DNA of 64,000 nt from Isoperla grammatica (GCA_945910005.1 OX246738.1:26885303-26949302), one strand, 5' to 3'. Counted from the stretch's first letter, positions 48,689 through 61,057 are shown. Notes: a model not told the origin generated them from the letters alone. Numbers and translations: made by a program.

Positions 48689-49764
48689 TATTTTCACAGT
48701 TTTGTGTTGATTATTGAGCTATCACAAGTGCAGGGAATAGGTGACGGTATTGAGAATACATTATTATTTATTTTATTTTATGGTTGTTCTTGTTTTGTGG
48801 GTTGCAAATAAATTGCGTATAATGAGCCACACGTGTGATCAAAATTAGCTGCTGAACTGATTTATTCCTAGACGTATTCGCGATAACCATCTTCGCCCTC
48901 GTCATAACACGAATAAATACATAACCAGTATACGTTTCGCACCATTTCGCATCCAGCCAATCGGTGTGATTAAATATAAGTGGCTTTCTAACGCCCATGT
49001 AGCTCGGCTGAGTTTCTTGCACATTCCGCTCCGGGTGCTCTAGAAGTGCGTTCGTTCCTCCCGTGACGTCTTCATGGCCTGTCCTGTCTTTATGAGTTTA
49101 TGGTGCGACACGAGTTGACACACAAGAGTACAGGGACTTCCATGTCTCAACGACAGAAGAATGTTAATTTCAGTCTCGGAAACCACATTTTATCGCTGAC
49201 GATGTGATTTTATTGACACCGAACATCAGTTGTCACTAGAGTATTATCACCGGGCTCGAACCTCGTTAGGTTGGCCATCGTGTTCTGTGACGCTAACGAG
49301 AGCTGTTGAGCTGCCTCGCGCAGGCGGGCGGGCAGGACAGAGTGGGAGAGGAGAGCGGCCGGGGATATTATTACGTTTTTTGTCGGATACCCTTAGGTGT
49401 TTCGAACAGAACAAAGAATTCTTTCTTTCTCTCAATTTTTCTTTCTGACGTGCGACTCTGTCAAGATGGCAGTGTGTTCTCTCTCTCATAAGTGAATGAA
49501 GTGACAGGCCCGATCTCGGCTTAGTCAGCAGTCAGCACTATATCCGACAATGTTGTCAAGAAGTTACAATCCACGTTGCTGGATGAGCGAGGTCCAATGC
49601 GATCTGGAACCCCCAACTGGGTAAATGTCAGCCATATCAACGTATACGTATCATTTGCCATTATGGAATATCCAACTATTTGATAGATTGAGCGCATCGC
49701 ATAGAAAGTAGTACTGTTATGAGAGTAATGCGAAGAACAATTGGGCACTTTATTTGCATGTATT
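48689..49764. other. no gene seen
   Basis: A G/C-richer patch at 49310-49370 is covered by short frames on both strands; none has a domain. Confidence 0.35.
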
Positions 49765-50038
49765 GACTTTACAAGAACGCTTGTCGACAGTTTGTTTGCG
49801 CGCGTATTACGGTAGCGCGAGTTTGAACGCCGGTAGCAGTGTCTAACTGGCGTTTTGACTCTACAAGAACGCTTGCCTACAGTTTGTTTGCGCGCGTATT
49901 ACGGTAGCGCGAGTTTGAACGCCGGTAGCAGTGTCTAACTGGCGTTTTGACTCTACAAGAACGCTTGCCTACAGTTTGTTTGCGCGCGTATGCGGTAGCG
50001 CGAGTTTGAACGCCGGTAGCAGTGTCTAACTGGCGTTT
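49765..50038. repeat. 92-bp tandem repeat, three copies
   Basis: Copies start GACTTTACAAGAACGCTTG at 49765 and GACTCTACAAGAACGCTTG at 49857 and 49949. Each contains TTTGCGCGCGTAT and GTAGCGCGAGTTTGAACGCC. The third lacks two bases (TATTACGG becomes TATGCGG with rearrangement). CpG-dense compared with surroundings. Confidence 0.95.
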
Positions 50039-51213
50039 AAACCTTGTTTTACTTGTGGCGCACGGCTGCAGGAAATAATCACCCAAGACTATTAAATAAA
50101 TATTTGCGTATTTATCAAATATCTGTTTATTCATCTCGGTTAGCATCGACGTGAAATTGTAGCCTTTTGATAAAAAAAAAAATAATAATACTTCTGATTC
50201 CACCTTTTTTATACATAATTTTAATGGGATTGTGAATGATGGGTTAGCTCTAGTCTAATACAAAAGTGTTCATTTGCACCTCTAGCTACCTTATTACGTG
50301 TCGAAATGAGCTAAGGCAAATATTATAATATTTTAGTTAGCGGCAAAGTGTATTTAGTCAATTACTATTAAAACGGTTTTTTGTAATATCTTGAGAAAGC
50401 TACATAATAATATTGATAAAGTTGCACGTTAGCATGATACGTGGTTTCGTAAGAACTAAACACTGGATTAAAACAGTTTCAAATAGTTGTATCTTTACGG
50501 GTAAGTTAAGTAACTATAATTGCCATTAAATTTACATTTCCAATAACGACCGAAGTGATTAAAATACTTGTAGCTTCATCATAATCTAGTTTTTAGTTCT
50601 TAACGAAACTAAATGATGCGAACTAATTGACTATCTTTCCGACCTAAATTCTCCTCTAAAAGACAAATAGCATAAATCAAAATAAACTAAAAAATGTCAT
50701 ACCAACAGGTTTGTATTGTTTGTGTTATCGTCTCTGTTTAGATTGATCTGAAAGACAATTTCGGCTTGTTCGCTGGTGACGGTTGCAATCTACAACGTTT
50801 TGCTATCCAACGTATAGCAGAATGATTTCTATAGACAATACGGAATGTGAAATTATAGTTCTTTCGTTAGTTCAGTGTTTGTGACATGACGGTTGGTGAC
50901 ACTACCTACCTTCGTTTCGACAGACTGTACATGAGTTAAGTTGCAAGTTTCTTCTACTTTGTTCTCATTTGAAGTTCGAATTATCTCGTTTCCACCATTC
51001 CACATCAAGAGTCTTTCGCACTATCTCTCCGCGAGGTTGAGGATGATTGAAGCGACTTCTTGTTACCGCTGAGATCTATCTGGAAATGACTAAACCAGTG
51101 GCCTGGATTGATGAATCTACGCATGGACAGCTAACCGAGCCCACCCCTTTCACACCGCCTTCGTAATCGTCCGGGCGTACATATACACCAATCAGTGCAC
51201 ACACTTTGCAGGT
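50039..51213. other. no gene seen
   Basis: A/T-rich, no frame over about 108 codons, no bounded repeat noticed. Confidence 0.35.
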
Positions 51214-51594
51214 CTGTTCACCTACCTTGTGGAACACCCAATTAGGTATGTTAAGATTGTTTCAAAATGGTTTTAAGTTGTCCCAAAAGAAAATCAAAAT
51301 ATGCCATCCTATAGAAAATGTAACGCTCTTTCGTATGAATGTTTTTTTTATTCCAATAAATATTTCCCGTTTTGCAGATGTTCTTAATTAGGTGTGAAAG
51401 GGGTCGAGCAACATCACATTACAAAGGGTAATTAAGAACATGAAAATCGGAAATATTGATTAGAACCAAGAAACATTCAACTCATAAGAAAGAGCACTAA
51501 ATTATCGACAAAATAACATATTTTGATTTACATTTGGGACAATTTTAAATCAATTTTAACAGATCGAAATCGGGAGCTGACTGCAATTTGAAAC
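51214..51594. mobile_element. long-inverted-repeat foldback MITE, copy 1
   Basis: The left arm runs from TGTTCACC through GGAACACCCAATT, TTTTAAGTTGTCCCAAAAG, AATATTTCCCGTTTTGCAGA and TGTTCTTAATTAGGTGTGAA. The right arm repeats this in reverse: TTAAGAACATG, CGGAAATATTGATTAG, CATATTTTGATTTACATTTG and CGAAATCGGGAG. Arms are about 170-180 bp with substitutions. No coding capacity and no certain target duplication. Confidence 0.82.
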
Positions 51595-52970
51595 GAAGAA
51601 CAGCTTCCGGCGACGGGAAAGTGTTACACTGTTTGTGTGATACCTTCTTTTCTAACCGTGTCCATAAAAGTGCACGAAAATTATTTGAGGGAAATTATGT
51701 ATTTAGTATTCGGACGACGGTTAGGCCAACTATATAAATACTTTCGTACTTCTACGGCTTGGGTGCGCCACTGACATGGGTAACTACTTCGTAACCGGGT
51801 GTCGAACTAGGGGCTTTCTGCCAAATCCTCAAGGTCATTCATCAAGGTAACGACGAGTTTATAGAAGATACATTTATGAAGAAGGTCGCTTGGGTCTCTT
51901 CAGCCTAGTTGTCGTGTCTTGAGTGTTTGAGGTGATCACTGCGTTCACTCCCACGTTTTAGGTGTTACGCGCCATTTCCACGACATTACAGCTTAGTTAG
52001 TCTGAATAACGCTTCCATGCATCTTGATCAGGAAGCTCTCAGCGTAGACGCACGAGCAAGGAACCCAACAACTTGAGTTTCACGATGAATTAAGATAAGC
52101 CATAGAATGTTTTACGTCAGAGCTCTTGTATACACCCTCTTCAGTTTAATAAAGGAAGGTAGGGTTTAGTAGTACACTCGGTTCCACTAAAACTACGCCA
52201 CCCAAACTCGCTGGCTGAAAGTATAAACGCACATATTTTATCTAAAAATGTTCGAAATGGAATGGTCGGGCATATTTACGGCTTGGCTACTTCTTGGAAA
52301 ATATCACATCTGAATTTTTATCTCGAAAGTAATAAAAAATGCCGCTTTAGTTGAGTCTAGAATAAAGCCCCCTTAAAACACTGAAACGTCCATTAAACGT
52401 GTGTGTTTGAAGCGGACTCACGCTATAGAGCAGGTAATCCTTTTAAAAAGAACCCCCAGTACCGATCTAGCGATAAGAGGCACCAGCAGCGAAATGAGAC
52501 TTACGTCTGAACTCGGTCTGGTCCTCCACAACACTCGACCATGCAGCATCACATTCTTCCGCCGAGATCTCGCCGCGATACCGGCGCGCACGAGATACTT
52601 ACTTGTTGGGGTACACAATCGCCGACACCAATTATTAGTACAAAGCAATCGTGTCGTCACTTTGTGGAATAACACGGGGGGATTAATTGGACGAGGTCGG
52701 GAAATAAAATCACTGGAATACTTTTCAACGGATTTATCTCCTGGCATATTAAAGCGACGTTAACCTTTAAAGTAATCTAATACCTTCGTAAGGATTGAGC
52801 GCCAGTTCGGAGGTCGTGCTCCCTTCTGCTCGTTAAAATGTTTAATGCACCATGTTATGAACAATATTATGCTCCAGTGCCTGAAACTAATAACCCTCTC
52901 TTGTCGTAATGAGCTCCATTGTGTACGTAGTAATGATCTGGTGCCCTGCCCAGTCTGTTGTTAGTGCAAC
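51595..52970. other. no gene supported
   Basis: At 52401-52763 both strands are open for 110-120 codons, without a known domain. A GCGCCACTGACATGG sequence near 51767 resembles a hAT end but lacks a partner. Confidence 0.35.
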
Positions 52971-53482
52971 TTAATGATATGGTGGCGGTGCCGGGTCTGT
53001 GTTGTCAGTGTAGTAATGATATGGTGGCGGTGCCGGGTCTGTGTTGTCAGTGTAGTAATGATATGGTGGCGGTGCCGGGTCTGTGTTGTCAGTGTAGTAA
53101 TGATATGGTGGTGGTGCCGGGTCTGTGTTGTCAGTGTAGTAATGATATGGTGGCGGTGCCGGGTCTGTGTGGTCAGTGTAGTAATGATATGGTGGCAGTG
53201 CCGGGTCTGTGTTGTCAGTGTAGTAATGATATGGTGCCGGTGCCGGGTCTGTGTTGTCAGTGTAGTAATGATATGGTGGCGGTGCCGGGTCTGTGTTGTC
53301 AGTGTAGTAATGATATGGTGGCGGTGCCGGGTCTGTGTTGTCAGTGTAGTAATGATATGGTGGCGGTGCCGGGTCTGTGTTGTCAGTGTAGTAATGATAT
53401 GGTGGCGGTGCCGGGTCTGTGTTGTCAGTGTAGTAATGATATGGTGGCGGTGCCGAGTCTGTGTTGTCAGTGTAGTAATGAC
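52971..53482. repeat. 42-bp minisatellite array, about 12 units
   Basis: The unit is AATGATATGGTGGCGGTGCC followed by GGGTCTGTGTTGTCAGTGTA and GT. Units are nearly identical, with single changes such as GTGGTG, GCAGTG, GTGCCG and TGTGTGGTC. The 42-bp period is 14 codons, so frames stay open on both strands (205, 185 and 183 codons); simultaneous openness argues against coding. An 18-bp G tract follows at 53484-53501. Confidence 0.97.
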
Positions 53483-53483
53483 A

Positions 53484-53501
53484 GGGGGGGGGGGGGGGGG
53501 G
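53484..53501. repeat. poly(G) tract
   Basis: 18 G immediately after the last 42-bp unit. Confidence 0.95.
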
Positions 53502-55150
53502 ATGTTGGTTGGTACATGTCATCTTGTGTAATGAGTAGGTTGCGTTGTACTTTGTCTTTAATTAAGATCTGTTAAGGTCTTTCAAGTGAATAATTGAATA
53601 TCTGCGTCGTTAAAGCAACCATGTATACGTACATCAAGAGTCGAAGGGGAAAACGATGGTAGTAAAACACGTGTTGATAGAAGGGCCTACGATTAGGACG
53701 TGTGTGAGGATGGCAAACTGTAATTAGCAATGCAGTAATCACCGCGATCAGACGTGCTACATTGGAACCCGGTGTGACGTGCGCGCGTCACGTGATTAGT
53801 GTGTCGTCACGTACAGTAGTGCGTAGACACATCGACAGCTAAAGGAGAAATACTTGTTTATCGTTTACCGTCAATCAAACAAGAAGTTTCGCTTTGTTGA
53901 AACAAACGCATTTAGTTGGCCGAAGCTGTATTTCCGGCCTATATCGACTGAGGGCCTTGGTTACCGTGGCAACCAACACGAGGAGGAGATTCCTCTCACG
54001 ATCTCGTTCCACTCGTGTTTTCAAGGGCTTATCTTGTTATTCGAGCATTCAATCTCTCCCCCACCAAAGAGTTCATTAAAACTTCTTTAAATATATTTAA
54101 GATATTCCTTGAGTGGAGATCATCATTTTCCGGATTCTTCATTCCAATGCCTGTGGTCTGGTCTGCTTGTGGCAACTACCAAATAACCATTTCCTTTGAA
54201 GTGTACAATTTACAAGCAACGAGGCTGTGTTCGTGGAGTATTCGTTTTACATTTTCTTTCGACGAGGTTTTACGGCTACCCCGCTATGGAGTAAGCGGTG
54301 CGTACGTTGGTTCGCTCTTAGGCACGGAGTGAGGCGTACATACAGGCATACTTATTGCATGGCCGATTCATGCCTTTACCGTTCCCGACTACAACTGTGC
54401 GTTTTGAAAGTGCGCCGAAGTGTCAATTTAGAAATTGAATTCGAAAGAACAGTTTCTGTATCGCCGACTGTTGTAATTAGGATTGAATCAACAAACATGG
54501 AATCGATGCATCGCCTTATGTTTTCAATACATCTAAAATAGGGCAGAGCTGCTTCGCTCTCTCTCTCGTCTTTAAAGCTGTAATAAAGTTCAGTTCACAA
54601 ATCATTAGTTGATTGCCTATAAAAGGTTTAGAAAGTAGACCAAAATATGTTTTAGTACGTAAAGATTGTATTACAAAATTTAAGCTATTGTTGAAATTGA
54701 CTCCAAATTTTGCATAATTTTGGAGCATATGTTGAGCAGCATCTTGATAATATATAGCACAACAGTATTTCAATATGTTGATATTAAATTTGATTTTAAA
54801 GATACAAACAAAATATTATAAACATCTTGAACGTTTTAGTTGTTTGAGATTAATGCAATAATTGTTTGGCTAAATATTTTTGTTGCACGGTTTGAGACAA
54901 AATGGGGTATGATGTAAACTCCATGGTATAACGTTGCGTCAGTCAAACTCAAATATCCAGGTAACTGCTAAAATGTCGCTTCGTGGTCCATTTCACAATT
55001 TTCCATTGGTCCCTTGTTGGAAGCTGGGGGTGACTTGGCAAAGCGCGTCGGTATATCATGTAGATTCATGTTTCCCTTGTATACCACTCATTATTGACAG
55101 TTTGTTGGCCGATAAGTTGGCTGTATGAATGAACAAGAGTCGTTGACGCT
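53502..55150. other. no gene seen
   Basis: Several overlapping frames of 60-105 codons at 53854-54541 on the plus strand have no recognisable domain. Confidence 0.35.
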
Positions 55151-55194
55151 GCGGTGCCCCCCCCCCCCCCCCCGTGTGGGGGGGGGGCACACCG
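55151..55194. repeat. G/C snap-back hairpin: poly(C) facing poly(G)
   Basis: GCGGTG then 17 C (55157-55173), GTGT, 10 G (55178-55187), then CACACCGC. The two arms can pair almost completely around a GTGT loop. Confidence 0.9.
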
Positions 55195-55239
55195 CTGGAG
55201 ACATTGCTTATTATCGCTTTCAAATAACACTCTCCCCGC

Positions 55240-55507
55240 TACCGTTTTCGGAATACCCGATTTCGGTCTGTTAAAATGCTAAAAAATGGTTTTAATTTGT
55301 CCCAAAAGAAAATCAAAATATTTCATCCTATAGGCCTAGACAATTTATTGCTCTTTCTTATGAATGATATTTATTCCAAGAAATATTTCCGTTTTGCAAA
55401 TGTTTTTTTTTTTTTTTGCATATTTTGATTTACATTTGGGACAGTTTAAACACATTTTAAAGCAATATTAATAAACCGAAATCAGGAGTCCCGCAGGCTA
55501 TGTGAAC
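55240..55507. mobile_element. foldback MITE, copy 2 (internally deleted)
   Basis: It keeps CCCGATTTCGGTCTGTTAAA, TTTTAATTTGTCCCAAAAG and AAATATTTCCGTTTTGCAAA, then jumps via a T run to CATATTTTGATTTACATTTG, GAAATCAGGAGT and GTGAACA. The central inverted segment present in copies 1 and 3 is missing. Confidence 0.8.
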
Positions 55508-56580
55508 ATACATACCGCACAGTAACGTGTTCTATCAGCGGGTGAGCCGCCTGGGTATGGCTGGGTCTTCTGCTTTTAGTACAGTCAATCAATCATACAC
55601 AAAGATAGGTTGGTTTAGTCCACTTCCCTTCTCATCAGTCATCATAATCCGCCCATCATCGCAGCGAAATAAGATACTTTTCTACTCCTCAATCAATCAA
55701 TCTATCCATCTATCTGTCGATATAAACGAAGGATTCAATGAAGAGGTGTGTGGAGTGGTGCCTGGACATTTGCCCTCAAAAGTTGTTGTGAAAGTGTTCA
55801 GTGTCTATAAATATCGAATAAGTGATGATGATGAAGATACGATAAGTTTGTTATTCCTATCACTTGGAAAGTTTGAAACCGTGAAGATGCACGATTTCGA
55901 ATGAGGTTCTTTATCTCCATCAGTAGGACAACAGACGCATACCAATGAGGGGGGCATTACGAAATAGGTTCGGCAAAAACGTGCGTTCGCCGTTCGGGAC
56001 TGAAACTCGTAAATACACATTAGGTAGCGACACAAATAGCTAATTATTTTTAAGTAAATGTACTAATCTATGTATTTATTTATTATCATTGCGTGTGCAT
56101 GCTACTCTTGTTGATAGTTATGTAAGGCAGCGACTGATATGTGCAAACCTTAACTGGAGCAAGTGTATCGCTAACTGCGTACGTACAATATTTTGGGCAG
56201 ACCCTACCGTTTATTATATAACACTTTGATAGACTAATAATCTTAATTTTATTGAATCTCTTACGAAAGCTATTTCTTTCGTGTGCAATATTTGTTGCTC
56301 ATGTGTTACAAAACAAGTTGTGTGTTGTTTTATCTTTTGGGCACTGAACATGGTACACTTTGATATCCGCTCCTCGATATTTCACAGTGTGTCCCTGGCT
56401 GCAGAATATGATAGTTTATGATATGTGTATGCATGAGTTACATAAAAGCTATCAGCACTTGGAACGCATTTGTCTTCTTCTTCTTCGCGTAGTTTTTAAA
56501 CTTTCTACACAAGGAATCTTATCAAAAATGTAGTTCCCGAAGACGAGTGAGCAAAGAGGTAATCGTCGTTGACGTGTACG
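55508..56580. other. no gene seen
   Basis: A 125-codon plus frame (55527-55904) has no recognisable domain. Short CAATCAATCAATC runs occur near 55585 and 55690. Confidence 0.35.
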
Positions 56581-56870
56581 TTCTCTTTTGTGCTGACTCG
56601 GTTCCATAAAACAAGTGGAGGAGCCTGCGGTGTATCGGCGACTCCCAGCGGGCCGATAGACGCTGCCCCCGCCGCCTCCGTCGCCCCCGCCGCCCCACAC
56701 GGCCACATTATCGCTCGCATTGCGACCACGTAGTGTGGATTCAGGAGGGAAGACGAAGCAATAAACTGTGGGGTTATATTGCTTCCCGTACACCGCTCGT
56801 AGAGCCGACGGAGTTTCATGTTGTTGACCGCCAAGACATTGCAAAAGGTTCACCCGCCCCCCCCCCCCCC
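56581..56870. promoter_or_regulatory. G/C- and CpG-rich patch, possible island
   Basis: This roughly 290-bp stretch is clearly richer in G/C and CpG than its surroundings, with GCCCCCGCCGCCTCCGTCGC near 56664, and ends in a 14-bp C tract (56857-56870). It lies about 2 kb upstream of the LRR exon. A minus-strand frame of 143 codons (56452-56883) crosses it, but its glycine runs follow from the composition. It may be a promoter-associated island or just a G/C-rich repeat; no motif decides. Confidence 0.25.
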
Positions 56871-58782
56871 TTCGACTTGGCACGATGATTAAAAGTTAAA
56901 CAATTTTGTGTAAACGTCTTGGTAAGGGCTCGTCTCACATTTACTTTGAAAGAAGTTTCAGACATTTGGGGTATTATGTATACCGTACGAGTTGATTGGA
57001 CGCATTTTCTTTTGGAATAAGACGGGCATGCGGTTAGAAATTATTCGTATTACACTTTGTCATCAGCTATATGGACTCCTACTTACCGTCATTGGATTTA
57101 GATGTACATAATATATTCAATCAAGTTTAAATAGTAAAGAAAACAATAAACGCAATGAACAAGGCTCTCGTTTTGACACACAGGCTAACTATTTCAGCTG
57201 TACAGATTTAACATGTTTCCTCGATCCATAAATTATCTACATTATTAATGCCCGTTTAATGCACATGTATTGTCTAGTTTCCGGCTATATTTAATTGTGC
57301 GGATCACAGTGTGATCCTAATACTTCCGTTCGGAATATTTCTGGTTGTAATGTAAATGAACGGTGATGACGTTTTCAATAACCAATCAATCGATCACACA
57401 ATAACTCAGTTGTGTAACCATTAAGTGTACGTATTAGCAACAAGGTTCAGGAAATGGTACAAGAAGTGGGCCATGTTTTATCAGCATCCGTAGCTGCGCC
57501 GCAAATTGTGGGTTCCATCAGGGCGTCGATTTGTTTTATGCTCGGTTCGTGTGCACGAGTGGCCCATATAATTGAGAAGTTCCTTCGATTTGATTCTGAG
57601 TGACAGGGAATTTGGCTGCTTGGATGGTTGTAGAGTTATTCATTACCAGTGATAATGTTGATATGAAGGCTAAGATAGAACCAAATCAAATACTGTCCTT
57701 GTGCAAGGTACAACAGCGGTAAGCCTAGTAGTAGAGAAGCAGATGTTTGGCCATAACCCAATTACACTTAAAAACTAATAATAGGAACTAATTTTTATAC
57801 TACGCATTAAAAAATAATCTCTTTGCATGTACATTTTCGTGGAACATGGTATATAGAACAATCACTAGAATTCCCATTAACATATGCACCACATGCACAT
57901 CCAGAATGATGGTATAGGCCTATATTTATCACTCTATAGTATATAATAATATAATGAATAGGAATCAGAAGCGTACAGACCCAACTGACCTCTTTTTATT
58001 CTCCCTCTGCTGGATTCCAACGCGCGTGAAGAGTTTTAACTTAAGAATTTAGAACTTGGAACTTAGAACTTAGATTTTCCAGCCAATCATCTAGAAGTAA
58101 AACTTGATTGTAAACCTCATCCAACTTCATGTGGCGGGGATCTGCACGGGGCGCATCGCGCGCTTTGAGTGGATTTGCTTGCTTGGTTGGGAGTTTATTC
58201 ACTGCATTCAACTTTTCTTATTTCATGTGACAACGAAAATAAGTTCGTTATTTACTCCCTCCAATCTCATTGTCTCTCGAAATTGAGAATACGCTCACGT
58301 GCGGTTTCAAGTAAACGAGAACTGCCACGAGATAGCTGCACTGTTGGCCGCCATTTTATTAAAAGCTAATTTAGTCATACTTACAATAGTTCAAGATGTA
58401 AGCTTCTATTTTCACGTCACAATCTATTTATTGTGAATAAGTATACCAAACAATGTTATAAAATGAATAAAACGTTTTTTGAATTTTAGGAATTGTGGGT
58501 AATGATATACTTCTTAATGTTCCCCTGCCAAACTCATTATTTTAATGGCTTAAAAAATGTTATTTGGCCTATATTTGTTTTACAATTATTAACTATTGCA
58601 AATGTATATCTAACACTAATTTTCAGAGCCAGTTCAGGAAGCTGTTGTGTACTTATGCTTGTTTGTTTGTATCTTGTCCGCAATGCATTGGCATTGCATG
58701 GCGACAGTGCTGCCTTTCGCGGCAACCGCCGTAGGCACGCGCGATTTGGTAGCCTAATTAACCATTCGCTCCTTTGTTTCAG
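56871..58782. other. presumed non-coding upstream or intronic DNA
   Basis: No exon recognised. Short related AACTTAGAA repeats lie near 58040-58070. The open frame from 58493 into the LRR exon is intron read-through. Confidence 0.4.
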
Positions 58783-58854
58783 GGACTTACAACACAACAA
58801 CATTACAGAGATCAGTGATAAGGACTTCAGCGGAATGCGTGCACTCAGAGTTCT
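58783..58854 (+). CDS. single leucine-rich-repeat exon, Slit-like
   Basis: Exactly 72 nt between a pyrimidine-rich acceptor (CTCCTTTGTTTCAG, AG at 58781-58782) and a consensus donor GTAAGT (58855-58860). The first base completes a split codon (likely CT|G, Leu) and the last two start the next, so both introns are phase 2 and the exon is one 24-residue LRR: DLQHNNITEISDKDFSGMRA then LRVL. The LxLxxNxITxI...F.GxxxLRxL pattern is a typical extracellular LRR. Among families with one-repeat 72-nt exons, the closest I recall is the first LRR of Slit (NNIT, DF.G.R.LRVL), a secreted Robo ligand in axon guidance. Other LRR proteins (peroxidasin, LGR receptors, small proteoglycans) are possible. No neighbouring LRR exon was found up to 64000 or upstream, implying introns over 5 kb. 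Confidence 0.85.
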
Positions 58855-58860
58855 GTAAGT

Positions 58861-59135
58861 AGATGCTGCAAGTCATGTTTTCAGTATTAATTAGTGTTAT
58901 GCTAACACAGTTTTTACAACTCCTTTGTGCCCACGCACATTTGCGGTGGCGGAGCACCGTATAGCAACAATCTGTTGTCACAATGTTTATGAGGGGCCTC
59001 CAGTAGCCTACTAGACCCCGCGAATCTTTTCAAGTTAACTGTTAACTGTTAATATCCCCCCAAAGCATCAGAGGTGAGCATTTTATAATTAACATGAGAT
59101 ATTCAAGACCGTGCGGTACGAACAGTTCTGAATCT
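58861..59135. other. intron sequence after the LRR exon
   Basis: Begins directly after the splice donor. No further exon recognised. Confidence 0.5.
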
Positions 59136-59930
59136 CAGTGGCGGATCTAGACTTCAGTCATGGGACGATTAAGAAAATTAATTGTAAGCCCCTTTCTAAC
59201 ATCCAATTGTTCCTTACCCCTCCCCACCTCCTCCAAGAAACACAAAATAATGGATACCGGAAAATTTGGACGAGAGTGAAAATATAATATAATATTGCGA
59301 TGTTTGATCATAATTTGAGCATTAGAGAGAGACTTAGGTGGAACGAATTCGATTACAAAACTTGAAATGTAGTTTTACGAACATAGATGAACGTATTCAG
59401 ATCTTCATCTCATATTTCATTTATATAGCTTTTTTAGCTAGGCATACTTATAAAGAACGCACAAACATCTTCTTACGTACAATTAGCACCTTCCTACAAA
59501 CCTGTTACACCGCTTTGAATTTGTAATAATTTATTTTGTTCAGTGACTGATACAAGGATAATTTGAATTTGAGGAATTGAAATGAAATGTTAGCTATACC
59601 ATTAAAGACACAATTGAATCGGGAACTTAGGAAGTTGTTAGTATTTTAATGTTTGTAGCAGTGGCCGCCGAGGATTTCATGCTGCCGCTGGTAGTGGCTA
59701 TTTCGGGTGGATGCATACTTGTTGTGTTGATGCTCTAAAGAACGGGGTCTGGGGCAGAGCCCCAGCTGCCAGAGGCGAAAGCAAAATTCTGGGAAATTTT
59801 CTTTTCAAGTGCCCGAAAAATGACTTTTGAGCAAACCAATATTAATTCAAAGGGATTTTTTTGGGATGATGTTAATAGTAATTACTAAACTAAAACCATT
59901 GGGAGATTGAAGGGGGGACGGAGTGGTGCG
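59136..59930. mobile_element. hAT element related to the one at 27292, opposite orientation
   Basis: It starts CAGTGGCGGATCTAGACTTC, matching the reverse complement of the right end of the 27292-28001 element (CAGGGGCGGATCTAGACCTG). Further shared blocks are GGAAAATTTGGACGAGAG, the hairpin GGGGTCTGGGGCAGAGCCCC at 59743-59762 and a GGCGAAA that follows. The far end and target duplication were not identified, so the boundary is approximate and the copy may be truncated. It lies within the intron after the LRR exon. Confidence 0.8.
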
Positions 59931-61057
59931 AACAGCATCAGCGCCGTATAGCGCGTCCGTACATCCGTAGGTGCAAACACAATGCTATTATTCTTTCTAT
60001 GTTGTATGTCTGTAAATCGTTTACATCTTTGCTTCCATAGCACACACTCAGGATTCGGTCTACAAACATTTTGGAAATTCAAATAGGGTTAGAGGAATTT
60101 ATATTATTTATTTGCTGGATTCGGCTGAGCCAAGTACGCGTGTGACTACGTTTGATCTATTGACAGCGAAGAGTCGTTCAGAAATTCAATCAATCTGACG
60201 ATAGACTGAAACCCCGAAGTTGCTTTGCAGATCTGTCATGCCTTGTATGCTAGTTTCGTATCTTCGATTGGGCCTTATCCAGGCGAGGGGCTAACTGCGT
60301 GTCTCATTTCTATACATCTACATATACGTGTCTGCTGGGGCTGAGATATACTGTAATATTACTGGCATATTGCTAAGAACTTCTGGGGGAAGGAATAAGC
60401 CCCCGCCCCCTTACTTGGGTACGTATGCTACTGATTGGTACTATAACTCGAATACGTCACTTTTACTCGAATCATTTATTGGCACGCGACAAAAGTCACT
60501 CAATGTTTATAAAACTGCACCTTCTCTACATCTTTACACACACAACGACTACATCGTTATTCCCCAATGACACTGGAAGTAACGATACGTCATCCCGAGT
60601 AGGTGATATAGCTTTCTTGAAACCTGATTGGCTCTGTTGACGTCGTTTCTACTAACGAAGTCGACGCCAAGCTGGCTTTGTCGTAGCTGTAATGGGCTCC
60701 ATTTCAACGGTCAACCGTCGGACAAGTTAGAGTGATGCGTCTTTGTCTTGAGCCAACCTCGCGCAAACAGGATGTTCTCGACGCTGCATAGAGGGGGATT
60801 CCCATCCCTTGGCCGGAGCGCATTCAGAGCGGCGCTATTGGTTGGCCGAGCCGAGTGGGTTTTTGTGGCCAACTATTTCTACTTCGAAATAAAATAAGTA
60901 GGCGCCAAATATATTCGAAATGTTTGCGACTTCATAAACAACGGTCTGCCGTTTTTAGTCATATCATATCTCAAGATGATACAAAATAGCGAAGAAGTGA
61001 GTTTCGTTAGCAATACATTACATACTGTGTGATATATTCATATCATTATAATAACTG
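59931..61057. other. no gene seen
   Basis: Frames up to 80 codons, no domain, no bounded repeat noticed. Confidence 0.35.

Noticed and set aside
51756..51775. GCGCCACTG as the end of a hAT element
   Set aside because: No inverted partner or 8-bp duplication was found nearby.
52401..52763. Both-strand open region of 110-120 codons
   Set aside because: No domain, no splice context; overlapping frames on both strands suggest chance.
52958..53575. 205-codon plus frame and 183-codon minus frame of 14-residue repeats
   Set aside because: The 42-bp minisatellite period is a multiple of three, so any stop-free unit is open throughout. Three frames on both strands are open at once, which argues for non-coding satellite DNA.
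58493..58858. 121-codon frame that includes the LRR peptide
   Set aside because: The part before 58783 is intron: a pyrimidine tract and AG precede the LRR codons, and the upstream residues do not resemble an LRR protein.
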